This document shows, in pieces, positions 1-11,529 of a stretch of 64,000 nt of DNA. Both the position numbers and the translations under genes were made by a program. Below the pieces are notes generated by a model. It did no database searches. It saw only the letters and a list, made by a program, of their open reading frames with translations, and had not been told where the DNA came from. Position 1 is the stretch's first letter. Every line of letters starts with the position of its first letter. Origin of the DNA: Myrica gale (lineage: Eukaryota > Streptophyta > Magnoliopsida > Fagales > Myricaceae); NCBI GenBank assembly GCA_963930655.1, contig OZ005611.1:23423001-23487000 (forward strand), written 5' to 3'.

Positions 1-194
1 GCATTCGAAACTATGAAAAATCAACTTTAATATATATATATATATATATATATTTATGTTTATTAATACGGCTTTAATTTAAAAGCATTGGAAGTTGATT
101 GATTCCTCGGCTCAAATAACGGTGAGTTGTGATCACGTGACACTTGGAATTCATGCAGTTATAGTACTGAGGAGCGACGTACGTACACAGGCCC

Positions 195-200
195 TATAAA
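195..200 (+). promoter_or_regulatory. TATA box of the small secreted protein gene
   Basis: TATAAA lies 32 bases before the first ATG (227) and 53 bases before the second (248). Plant transcription normally starts about 30 bases after the TATA box, so the transcript would begin at about 225-230. This makes the ATG at 248 the more likely start codon. The assignment is by motif and spacing only. Confidence 0.55.
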
Positions 201-247
201 TTGTACTGAGCTGGACTAGTAGTTATATGATCAGCGGAATTGCTTTG

Positions 248-619
248 ATGACGAACAGGCAGCTTCTAGGTGTCATGGTTTTGTTGATGATCATGATGAT
301 GCAGGGTGTGCCACTGCCGGTTATTGTGAAAGCTGCCGGAGATCATGACCGTCCTCTCGGCCCATCTGATCTCCCTCCTCTTACATCACCTCCACCTTCC
401 CTGCAGCTTCCCCATGACGAGAGTCAATATCCCGACTCGGCCTGGTCGAGATTTGCGAAAATAATAGGTTGCTATGGAGACCCTTTTTATTTTTGCTACA
501 AGCACTCTAGCCGCAGCTTGCTCACAGGAGAAAGATTAAAGTCTCTTTACTTTAATTGCCTTGGAAGAACTTGGAAAGTATGCAGGCAAACAAAAGATCA
601 CCCGTATGCATGGCCGTAA
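248..619 (+). CDS. Small secreted cysteine-containing protein, unknown function
   Basis: Single-exon frame of 123 residues from the ATG at 248; an in-frame ATG at 227 would add seven residues but sits almost on the predicted transcription start. The N-terminus is a strong signal peptide (LLGVMVLLMIMMMQGVPL) ending near residue 29. It is followed by an acidic, proline-rich linker and a C-terminal half with four cysteines arranged as two C-x7-C pairs (CYGDPFYFC and CLGRTWKVC), so two disulfides are plausible. This layout fits an apoplastic peptide or peptide-hormone precursor, but I do not recognise a family. A TATA box at 195 supports a real promoter. It could be a lineage-specific orphan or a chance frame; the coherent signal peptide and cysteine spacing favour a gene. 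Confidence 0.5.
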   Translation: MTNRQLLGVMVLLMIMMMQGVPLPVIVKAAGDHDRPLGPSDLPPLTSPPPSLQLPHDESQYPDSAWSRFAKIIGCYGDPFYFCYKHSSRSLLTGERLKSLYFNCLGRTWKVCRQTKDHPYAWP

Positions 620-3600
620 TAGTTTTTCAGCCGGTAATTAAGTTGCAGATGAAGAAAGAAGATTATGCGGCACAAATATTTTCTCTGCAGTATTCCACCG
701 GAGAACGTGGTCATGCTTTTATGTATACGACGTTGAATAAGGGATATTTATGTAATTAGATTTTGCTGCACTTTAATATTTGTGAAAGAAGCTTATGTTG
801 TTGTATCAGCAACCATACGTGGAAGATGGTTTTTATGATAAATACGTGGAAGAAGTGAAGAACCCATTTGCAACCAGAAGTTAAAGCCCATGATAGCCCA
901 AGGCTTGATTGGCCATTTTCATCTATTGGGCTAAATAGTTGGGCGCCCCAGGGTACGTGCCCGGTATTTGCGTGCCCAATACAACGGAACCATAGTTATT
1001 GTACATTAGGCTGCAATTTTGGGAAAGTCATTGCCTAACAAAGGTACTACTGCAACCCCTTAAATAAATAAAATTTAATAATAATATTTTCAAATGGCTT
1101 GTTTGTTTGTTTGTTTTTCCAAGAAACTTCGTGTCAAATTTTCTGACATTCACCTACGATTAGCCAGAATTACCCTTGGAAAGCGGTGCTTTATATATTT
1201 GTCACGGAACCTTTTTTTGTCCTTTGGTCACCAAATGTAGGTGTGAATTTTGTAATCGAGTGGACAATTTTCAGCATGCCCCCCTCGTCATTTGGGGGTC
1301 TCATCGATTTCAATAACGACCCTCTCATCAAACTAACAAATCCTAATCAAAGCGTAGGGAAAAAAAAAATCCTACTCAAACTTGAATGGACTTTTTGACT
1401 TTCTTTTACTTGTAACTCTTTATAAATGAATTAGGTTCCTACAGTTTTTTTAAAAAAGAAAAATACATTTTGTACCTTCTTGTTACTTAGAATTACTGCA
1501 CTTTTATGCTAGCATTGGACTTTTCGAGTTTCACCCACCCTAAACTCGACCGTATCAATCAGGGCAAAGAAAATAAAATCGGATCCTGAACCGGACTAAC
1601 CTCTGAACTCAAGCCAATTAGAGCAAATCGGGTTTGGCTAGGGCTCCGATCAGGGATAGGTTTCATTGGACATTTTTTTATTGTAATGCAGGCCCAGAAC
1701 GTCCTGGGCTATATTTTTTATTTTTTTAAAATAATGTGTACACTTAAGATATTCGGATCGAGTTCGAGATTTTTGGAATGTGCGTCACAACCCGAACCCG
1801 ACTCGAATATAGTCGGAATGAACAACTAAAACCCGAAACTGGACCGACTAGGTTGGTTCCGAGTCGGGCCGTCGGGTCTCAGATTTTTTGAGCAACCCTA
1901 CTTTATGCAATTTATACTTGCAATTACCAAACATGAATACTTGAAAAATATCGATAGATTTGCTCTTTTATACTATTTTTAAGTTATTATCGATAAAATC
2001 AATTAAAAATGTGCCATGTGTCACTCTTCGAACTATTTGATCGATCTTAAATTAGGACACAAAGTATATAAACATATTAATAATTTTGACTGCAATGTAC
2101 ATATAATTAGTCTGAATATTTTTGTATGCAAAGTATGAAAGAACAAATTAAAAATATGATAATTAGATGGGGTAGTGTAATTTCTTCCTATCCTTCGGGC
2201 TTTTTTGGAATTATACATGATGTTACCATCTACCCGAAAATTAGAAACCTACAGCACACCTAATCAACTACACCTAAACATGCAGTAAAAACTATACATG
2301 TTATAATAGATCAGAAGAAGGCTCTACCTTGTCGGATTGAATTTCGCACTCCGAAAAAGTTACTGCATGCTTTGAAAGTATGGCGATATTGCGACTTTGA
2401 AAGTTGGGGCTTTACGTTACGGAACGGTTTTCTCTTGCAGTTTCCATGGAATTTATAGTCCAACGAGTTACGACACCATATATATATCATTGCTTTTGTT
2501 TTTTCCTCTTGAAACGTAGGTCGCGTTGCGGCATATTGCCCAGGGAAAATTCTCTTAAAACACACTCTGAATTAGTTACCAAAGATGTAAACTCCCATTA
2601 GAGCCTAATCCACACGGATTTACCATTTCTATAACAAGAGAAATTCGTTACACCCGATCTTTTTGCACTGAGTTTGAATAGACCTGATCTATTTATAAAA
2701 CAAATTAACTGGACGGTAAGTTTAACGACATCGGTATGGTTTAAGTCAAGAACTTTCTCGCATCGGTATGATTTGAACTCATGCCCACCCACCGAAGATG
2801 GTTCATCCAATAGTGAAAGTTCGTTCTTTCAACCATTATTAAGCTATTATCCTTGAAGGTCGGCTAATCACCCGGATTTAATAGTGACTTAACTCATTAC
2901 TCTACAACAACTACTACGACTAATTAGTTTGAATCTTTATCTTGAACATGATGTACTCTTTTTGACATCCCATCTACGTAGACACAAGTACAAACATCCG
3001 AGGGTTCCAACTACTACATGACAATACTTCTATAGTTCTCCCCACCCTCTTCGGCCCCCATCAGAGCTGATCAATAGGTTAATTTCTAACTTGTTGTTTT
3101 TATTTAATTGTTCCACAAGTTAGCTTTTGCTTAGAAAATAATTACCTTAGGATATAAATTTATAGCTCTCCATAGCTCATGATCTCGTCCTGTTTGAATA
3201 ATATTTTTTTGAAATCCTATCTTTTTCAACGATTAATTTCTTCGTTCGTTAAATACTTTAACCGGGGCAAATAATATTTTACAAAATCAGTTGTATTCTA
3301 GAAATCACAACTGATTTCGAACAACCATCGAACTAATCTTCTTGGAAAAAAAAACATTGTAGATCAGTTACGTTACGTATGTCCTGGACTTTCCTACCAT
3401 ATTCTTATCTTCCAGCTTCTAGCGAATTCTTTTACTTATAACTGATCCTGTAGCAATCATCCACGTCTCGTTCTAAACGACCCTTTTTGAAAACTAGTGA
3501 TCTTCTTATTGGACCGGTAACTTGAAGATCAAGCTAATTAATACACAGCCCCAGTTGAATTATCACCAACGACATTTAACTGTCCCTTTTAAAAAGATAT

Positions 3601-4432
3601 ATATTAACCTAACTAAAATATTCTATTTTAGGAAAATTCTTTGAAGTGGGGAAATGAAAAAGCTATTTACGGCCAGTCGAAGCTACCTATACAAGGAAAT
3701 CATGACTAATTCGATCAAGACAGATTGAAGGGCGCCATATTTGTTAACGAAGGTTATTAGGAATATTCCTACCCATTATTTTATAAGGTTTTTTTTAACA
3801 CAAGAGTTTATTAATTAAGGATATATATATATATATATTTGGTAGATATTTAAGAAGGAAAAAAAATAGGTGACTTGTGAATGTGGATTAATGAGGTAAG
3901 GTTAGGAGGAAAACCGGCAACCTCTACGTACTATCCTTTTAACCCCCATATTGACTAGTGAACCATTAATGATGTCATTGTGGAGTTGAACCATTGACAG
4001 AGAACTTGTAGCTAGTGGGGAAAGAACTTGGTGGTCTTAGGACCACTCAAAAGCAGCTGCTCCTCCGGCCTCTTCCAAATCATGCACGCCATTATAGGTC
4101 CCAAAGCTTTTATGAAAGCAATTTTTTCTTATTTTCTGTGGTATGAGAGATTGTAGCTGACCCACCTAGCTAGCTGGTCTATTCATTCCCTGAAACTCGA
4201 TAATTATATAAGAGCCCATTTAATTCACGTATCGTCTATAATTATCTTTATGATTAATTTTTTATTGCCATTAGACAGCAATTAGATTGAGTAAAGCAAA
4301 TGTCATTCCCCTCAAGTACCACATGAAATTCTTATGTGAGCGAACAAAAGAACTTTCCAAAAATGTTGTGCTAATAGAATGCGCGCCCCTTTCAACCTTT
4401 TTGTGTCTGTAATGTTAATCGACGACTATATA

Positions 4433-4531
4433 TGGCATTGAGAAGAGATATATATATATATATATATCACCTTTAGCTCTCTTATATATATATATATATA
4501 TATATCACCTTTAGCTCTCTTCTCAATGCCA
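4433..4531. repeat. Perfect 15-base inverted repeat enclosing a tandem (TA)n/pyrimidine repeat
   Basis: The left arm TGGCATTGAGAAGAG (4433-4447) is the exact reverse complement of CTCTTCTCAATGCCA (4517-4531). The loop holds two copies of a unit made of a TA run followed by TCACCTTTAGCTCTCTT. The structure can fold into a hairpin. Its origin may be a small foldback MITE or slippage expansion. Confidence 0.7.
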
Positions 4532-5963
4532 TTTTGATCAGAAAACCCACGCTTAATTTTAACTTAATAAAGAAATTAAGTCAACGTCCCCCCTCCTGTT
4601 CCCCCTTCTTTTTCTAGGTGAACGATATGTATCAGACGAGATCATGATCTTATTGGGAATGCAATTCTGATTAAATGGGAAGCTTGAACTGGTGCAATTT
4701 CAAAGGGCGGGTGAAAATCTTCGCACGAAACTACTGGACAGTTAGAGATGATACGATGACGACCTAGAAGGGATTCTATTTGACTGTCTCTCCCATGCAT
4801 GCACGCATCTGAGTGCGGTCTCCCAGTACTGCTCTGTCCATTCCTGCAGTTTCGTAGACTTCTATTAATTTAACATTTGGTTGCTTACCAACAATCTTTT
4901 TCTCTCGCGGCCTGGATGATGATATAATGGTAGATTTCATTGATCGTATAAAATCCATAGCTATTGATCTGCTATTACTACTATTGTTTGAATATCCTAA
5001 TTCATGTTATACTTCTTCAAACATCTGACTAATTACTTGTTAGATAGCCAGTACTTAATTAGTTTAATACATTCGTGTGTGAAAGAGCAAACGGACAAGC
5101 AGACAGCTTGTTTAACTTATTTTCTAGTGTGGTGAATTTTAGCTCTCTATATATATCTTACCTGCTTTTCCAAAACATATGCATTAATTCTTACATGTCG
5201 GCAGCCCTATGCTATGCTATGTATGCCTACTCAGATTGTTGTTGCTAGCTAATTTAACAATCTTTTGGTCCAACAGTTTGGGGAACCAAAGAAATGGGAA
5301 AAGATTACCATTACAGAATCATAAATGAAGTTTTTTTAGAGTTCAGTTCTCTAGGAGACACGAACCAAATTAATTTGGCCGAAGAAATTAATTAATTTTT
5401 TAATTTGAGAAATATATAGCAACTATCGACAAGAAGATATTCAGCAGACCAGCTATATTTCTCTCGTTGCACATTTTATTTATTGATTTTGTGATTCACA
5501 GAGCTTCGCATACAAATTTTCTCTAGAAATCTGAAACTTAGCTATTATTAATTCGACTATATATGTACCTCATTTCGGATGGGGAAAAATGTAATGAAAA
5601 CTGGAAAATTGAACCGAGGAAAGTTGAAAAATTACTTCAAATTAGGTGCCATCATGAATTCAATTGGGGACAGCAAAATCAAGGAACAGGAACGATCAAA
5701 AGGCGCATGTAGAATTGGCTTAATTATACGACTGACTGAGATCTATATATATACATATGTTTTAACTTTCATTCAAAGTCTTTTTCTCGATGGAAGATTT
5801 GGTGAATCTTGAACTTTCATCATCCACACATCTTCCATATATATAGAGGACACATGAATTTAATTATCATCAACAGTCAGAATATTTTAAAGGGTGCTGC
5901 ATGCAACCAACGACAATAGTGACAACAGACATCAAGCAGCGACACCAACAATGATATACCAGA

Positions 5964-5989
5964 TCTCTCTCTCCCTCTCTCTCTCTCTC
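5964..5989. repeat. CT microsatellite
   Basis: An almost pure (CT)n tract, interrupted once by CCC. No gene context. Confidence 0.8.
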
Positions 5990-7194
5990 ATAGCAATTAG
6001 TACATTATTAGGGAGATGAGTACTAACTAGTCAAGATACCGAGCTTTTAATTTGGCTTAAGTTTTTCCCTACAGCATTCTATATATGTTTGATTCAATAT
6101 AGAGTACTGCAAAGTAATTTAATAATTGGTTATCATTCAGTCTTAAAGACATTAATTAATCAACATAAAATGGTACGAAATATTGTATTTAAGTATTATA
6201 ATTAAGGTTCGTTTGGCGCGGGGGAGATGAACTGTGCAATGACGGCACTGAAGATTAGTTGAGATTGCTTTATCTAAATCTAGCCTTTTTGACATTAAAT
6301 GTATCAATAATAAAATAAGCCAATATAATATATAGCTCCAAAGGTTTTGGTACGTGAATGGTGGTTTCGATGATGTATGGGAGATTGGATTAATGTGTTT
6401 GATTTCGAGACGCCTGTTTAGACCATTTAGTGTTCTTAATTTTCACAGAGACGAAATTATATATATATATATATCATAATTGTTTTCAGTCTTTGATTTG
6501 TGAACTTTACAAATGTTGTCCAGAGATTTTTCTTTACGTGCGCTCAAATTTGGTCATATTTTGTGTCATTACATACGCATGCAAACGCCAGCCTCGATCG
6601 ATATTCTGTCTACCTAATGACATTGAATAAAAAGGGCTGCTGGAGGCCTGGAGGAAGCTGTGGCCGGCGGCCGTCTTCAATGGGAGAAATTTGAACAATA
6701 ATTAACATGTGCATCAACTTGGCCGCAGAATCCAGCTGCATATCTTATGCGTCACATGGTACTACTAAATCTGAAAGTTTTTCAGCTTTTCGTTAAATTA
6801 ATTGCGAAGTTGTTCAAATTGTAGGTGGTTTCTGAGACATAGCCCATTATAGCTAGGGAAGTTTTAAAAGCAATTGAACTTCTCATTGTTTCTAAGAAAC
6901 TACAGTATCCTTTCGTCTGACAATCTCATATAATTCAACGACGTGTAAAGAATTAGAATATGTAATTTGCTCCTGCGAATCATAGTACTTAATTTGCAGA
7001 TAGTAAATGAAATAATCATTAACAATGAAGTTTTGGGGAGATAATATCTTGTCATTTCAGACAAATTAATAACCGAATTGACTCCAATTAATAGAATGTG
7101 TATGTACTTGGGTAGTGTTTAACTCAATTGATGAACAGGAAAGTCGTAGACCTCGTACTAACTAAATAGATAAGAAAGGTAAATTTAGGGATAA

Positions 7195-7540
7195 ATACTC
7201 CTTTGCACCCTCAAAATATGAGAGTATTGACACTTTAGATCGTAAACTATTATTTTTGTCACATTGCACCAAACATTTATTGATTTCAGAAAAATAAAAA
7301 ATTTCAACCAATTTGAAATGAAAGTGATTTTTGGCATGTAAAATGACAATTTTATCCCTATAATTTTTATGGTAAAATTGTAATTCAAATGTCAAAATTT
7401 TAATTTCTGTGAAAATTTAAGGAAAATTTTCAAGAAATATGCAAAGTACCTTAAATCAATAGTTGGTAGGTGTAATGTGACAAAAATAATCATCTGAGTG
7501 AGAAGAATTAATACTCCAATAATTAGAGGAATCAAAGTGT
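7195..7540. repeat. Degenerate foldback element
   Basis: The left end (GGATAAATACTCCTTTGCACC) is roughly mirrored at the right (TCAAAGTGTATTTATG). Inner segments such as TTTTTGTCACATTGCACC and GGTGTAATGTGACAAAAA are inverted copies. It resembles the palindromic elements described at 34270 and 37431 but is more eroded. The exact ends and target duplication are not clear. Confidence 0.5.
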
Positions 7541-7759
7541 ATTTATGTTTAAAATTTTTAATCTATATGAGGAAATTTTATGGAAGAAATTTATTTTGCT
7601 CAAAGTTTTTGAAATCTTATGACAACACGTTACTTATACATATAACTAACTAATTCTTAAGTTAGAGGACGATTCAAGTATCTAAGGTTTTTTGTTGTGT
7701 TCTCAGTCTGGTCAATGCATTTCTTATTAGCAAACTTAAAAAACATAGGAGAAATATCA

Positions 7760-8045
7760 TTTTAGCGCCCCCTTAACTTACATTAAAAATATCAAAAGAT
7801 ATATAAACCATCAAAATCATCACATTTAGTGTCAGAATTATCAAAATGGATCAATATTTACCATGTCATAGGATCCGACGATTAAAATACACAAAAAAAT
7901 AAGTTGCATGACACAATATTCATGGTTGGATCCTATTTATAACAGGACAAACATTGATGAATTTGAATAGCTTTGAAGTTAAATATGACAATTTTGATAA
8001 TTTAGACATCTTTTTTAACTTTTTGATGTAGTTTAGATTTGAGAA
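7760..8045. repeat. Foldback repeat, relative of 38510-38690
   Basis: ATCAATATTTACCATGTCAT on the left is mirrored by ACAGGACAAACATTGAT on the right, around a centre containing TGCATGACACAATATTCA. The same centre (ATATGACACAATATCAAC) and arms recur at 38510-38690, so the two are dispersed copies of one family. Confidence 0.55.
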
Positions 8046-9885
8046 GCTAAAATTGAAGATCCCAAACACATATAATTAAACCTTATCATAATTGTGCACT
8101 AATGGCTACAAGAGGCCTTGGCCGGTTAGGTCTTCTAACTCCTAAAGGCCAAAGTTGAAGGAAACAGAAGGGATCGAAACCGACTCCTAACCCATTGACA
8201 TCGATTGCATCGAAGGGTGTCAATTAAACAGTACTACTTGAAGAAATTTTGCCCAAAAGAATGACAAAGAGTAAAACGTATTCTAATCATACTCCTGCGA
8301 TTTCCTCGGCCTCAACCCCCTTTTTCTTCTTCCTTGCTTTTCCTTCTCTTACAATACCTATTTCTTTGACTCCACAGCTTAATTCACTCAAGATTTTCAA
8401 TGAAAGTTGCCGTCCTCGTAATTAATTTCCTCCATATTCTTCAAAACTTTTTCCACAAATTTCTTAATATTGGAAGATTAATGCACATCGAGGTAAGATA
8501 GAAGCATCTAATATAACACGATAATGACTCATCGTTGAAATCATATGAAAGCATGCAGTGGTTAGAAGTGTGTTAGGGTGTGGTCTGGGTCCCACCCAAA
8601 GACTCGGAATAGTTTTGCGTGTGCAATAGTAATGCTTACTCCAAACATTAATTATAGTTTAAGAAGATAACCGGACAGGGTTAGGTTTTATTCTCTCTGT
8701 GCTTCGAGGAAATTGAACTGTTTGACCCTACCCTGAAGGGCTTGCCACGTGGACAACTACTCTATGTATTGGTGCAAGTTCGTTGCTGACATGTCCCCCC
8801 CGCCCACGTATAAGCTCTCCTTAATTTGCCTTGTCGAACAAGTGAAGGTCATGTACGTCATAGGTTGAAAATTGGGTACGGTCGTACTTTGTACCATTAC
8901 CAAACTACCCCGGCCCCCTTCCCCATCTTCTTCCCTGGCCTGTTTTCGGATTATGCAAACCTTTTTACCTTTAATACCATGCGGTTCTGGATACAAAAAA
9001 GCTAGCGGACACCATTCGCTTAAATCCCACCAGCATGCAAAAATTGGAAAAGCTAGCTAGGCTGATATATAAATAATTCGCCTACGGTTTTTAATTAATA
9101 CCCTTCGACTCGGCCAAATTTCCATGTTGGATAGGCAACTGATCTCAATTAGTTTGGATTTGCCTTGATCAACGTAATAATAGCCAAAGCCTAATGATCA
9201 GGTTGACAATGATATCATGCATCTGTCACGATATTCCAGCTACAGTGTTAACCGTGCCTATATGATCAAGCCCATATTTCCAATTTTATAGAATCATTTT
9301 TATATAGTTCGATTTAATCTAATATAACATACCAGCTGATATGGGGTTTAAATCTATCTATTTACAATTTGAGCCAATTTAGTTCAATTAATCACTCTAA
9401 TAATTAGAGCCATAATTTGTTCAAGAAATGTTTCATTAGTTTATGGTTCCATCTAAGCATAGCTTTTATTTCCTCCAAAAAGAGAGAGAATCTCATTTTG
9501 GAACCTCTGATCATATCCCAATGTAAGGCACTCCCTTTGGGTTTTAGTAAAGCATGCATTAGAATGTTAAATCTAAAATAATAGGCCCGGCTAAGATATT
9601 GTGTTTAGTATAATCATAAATATGTTAGAGAATATAATACATATAATAAAATCTATCTTTTCTTAAATCTTTAATTAAATTTTTAAAAATGGTAGATTCA
9701 CACGATAGGTGTGAGAGCAAACCCTCAAAACACCTTCAAAAGTTTTTCTTCACGGCATGAGTACCATGCAAAATAAGGATAAACTTGGAACTTTCCAATT
9801 ATGACATGATAGATTAGAAGTCAAAGTTTAATCTTATATAAATATATAAGTCTTGTAGGGTAACACTATACGGCTATCCGCACAC

Positions 9886-9892
9886 TATATAA
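9886..9892 (+). promoter_or_regulatory. TATA box of the MYB gene
   Basis: TATATAA stands 182-188 bases before the MYB start codon. A likely 5'-UTR intron (GT at 9966, pyrimidine-rich acceptor ending at 10068) would account for the distance. Motif-based only. Confidence 0.5.
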
Positions 9893-10073
9893 CTCCTGCT
9901 CCTCTGCTATATTTCCAACACCCAATCCAATATTACCTTGATCCTACAGCTCACCAAAGCTCAAGGTTCGAATTTTTTTTGTGCTTTTGGTTGTTATCTT
10001 AACAACTTCACGACAATAAAAGATCAGACGAAACTTAATTGAACTCCATCCTCTACTTTCTTCCGCAGAAATG

Positions 10074-11529
10074 ATGGGGAGGCCTCCATGCTGCGATGAA
10101 AGCGGTTTAAAGAAGGGGCCTTGGACACCAGAGGAGGATCAAAAGCTGGTTGATTACATTCAGAAACACGGCCATGGGAGTTGGAGAGCACTTCCAAAGC
10201 ATGCAGGATTGAACAGGTGCGGAAAGAGTTGCAGGCTTAGGTGGACTAATTATCTGAGGCCTGATATCAAGAGGGGCAAGTTTTCTGAGGAGGAAGAACA
10301 GATCATCATCAACCTACATGCAGTTCTTGGAAATAAGTAATCCTTCTAAAACTTTATTACTTAGTTACTGAATTTCCATGTATGACACTTTCTTTCCCAC
10401 GGATATATAGTGTTCTAGCTAGCTAGTCACCTGGCATTACACTTGCAGAGAGTTTTTCAAAAATAGTAGCGTGCGTCTCTTAGTTTTAAAAGAAACCCTT
10501 AGAATAGGCAATTTTTTATTACGATATTCGAAGTGTTCTTAATTATTTACTTATGGTTCATTGTAGGTGGTCGGCAATAGCTAACCATCTTCCAGGGAGG
10601 ACTGACAACGAAATTAAGAACTTTTGGAACACCCACTTAAAGAAAAAGCTTCTCCAAATGGGAATAGACCCAGTCACCCACAGGCCAAGAACGGACCTCA
10701 ATATTTTTTCCAATCTGCCGCAATTGCTTGCTGCTGCCAGTTTTACCGGTTTGAGGAATCCTTGGGATGACGTTCTTAGGCTACAATCAGAGGCCACACA
10801 ACTTGCAAAGATCCAAATGCTGCATAATATAATCCAAGTCCTGAGCACAGCTCCTACTTCGAACATGGAAGCAATCAATCATTTTGGTCCATCTTCAATT
10901 CCGGACCAACATCTATACGAGTACTTGCAAATGAACCCCAAACATGAAGAACTTCTCAATGGCTCAATTGGTTTTTCTCCACAAATGATCAGTACAGAAC
11001 TGCAGTCCAACTTTCCGAACTTTGAAGCTCCTCAGCTACCACAATCCGGTGAATCTCAACCTATAAATGGATTGGCAACTTATACGAGAAATAATAGTGA
11101 TTGCAGTGACCGACTTGGAACCTCATATTCTATGCCACCGGCAGATCATGCACTACCGAACTTGGTTTCAGCCTCGCCTGAGTGTTCCATTGTGAGCAAG
11201 ATCGAAAACAACATTAACCCAAATGATATATCTAACCCTTCATCCACTTCAACCACCTTTGACCCATTGGGAGATCTCTTGGATGATGAAGAAAGTGACT
11301 CTTACTGGAAAGAACTTATAGAGTAAGTGTTTCTCTTCGATTATCCAATGAATGTGTTCGATAGACACATGTTCATCAACTTAGTTTTGTGTAATTATCC
11401 TTCTCTTTGTTTTCCTTTTCTTTTTCTTTTTTTCGATTGATTTGTGTTCCCTTTGGTTTTTCTACTTTCTTATTTCTGATCGTCTTTTACTGCAGACAAG
11501 CTTCATCCCAGCCATGGTCAATCTCCTAG
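10074..11529 (+). CDS. R2R3-MYB transcription factor, subgroup 24 (MYB53/92/93-like)
   Basis: Three exons by splice signals: 10074-10336, 10567-11322 and 11496-11529, giving 350 residues. An ATG three bases upstream (10071) is an alternative start, but MGRPPCC is the family's usual N-terminus and gives exactly the standard 263 bases before the R3 intron. R2 (about residues 13-63) and R3 (about 66-115) carry the regular tryptophans and end in [19 protein letters not shown]. The following stretch [14 protein letters not shown] plus [10 protein letters not shown] is typical of subgroup 24, whose Arabidopsis members act in suberin deposition and lateral-root control; this role is inferred from family. 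The usual R2 intron is absent. If the last intron is retained, translation stops at 11324 with nearly the same protein, ten residues shorter. The protein is nuclear and DNA-binding (AC-rich elements known for the family). Confidence 0.92.

Larger units (their letters stand above)
620..9885. other. Gene-poor region of about 9 kb
   Basis: No frame here shows a recognisable protein, splice-consistent exons or biased codon use; the frames seen are short and AT-driven. It contains TA and CT microsatellites, a stem-loop at 4433-4531, and two foldback-type repeats (about 7195-7540 and 7760-8045). The last 1-2 kb presumably include the promoter of the MYB gene. I see no tRNA, and no miRNA precursor that I recognise. 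Confidence 0.6.

Noticed and set aside
1186..2856. Several short open frames on both strands
   Set aside because: They are AT-driven or overlap each other in different frames, lack splice-consistent partners and match no known domain.
2600..2860. Possible minus-strand SINE (B-box-like GTTCAAATC near 2770)
   Set aside because: No convincing A box, tail or target duplication was found; a single B-box match is expected by chance.
4440..4500. TA runs as matrix attachment or replication origin
   Set aside because: Simple TA repeats are common in plant intergenic DNA and nothing else supports such a role.
10558..10878. 106-codon frame antisense to the MYB gene
   Set aside because: It is a shadow of the MYB coding sequence with no independent support.
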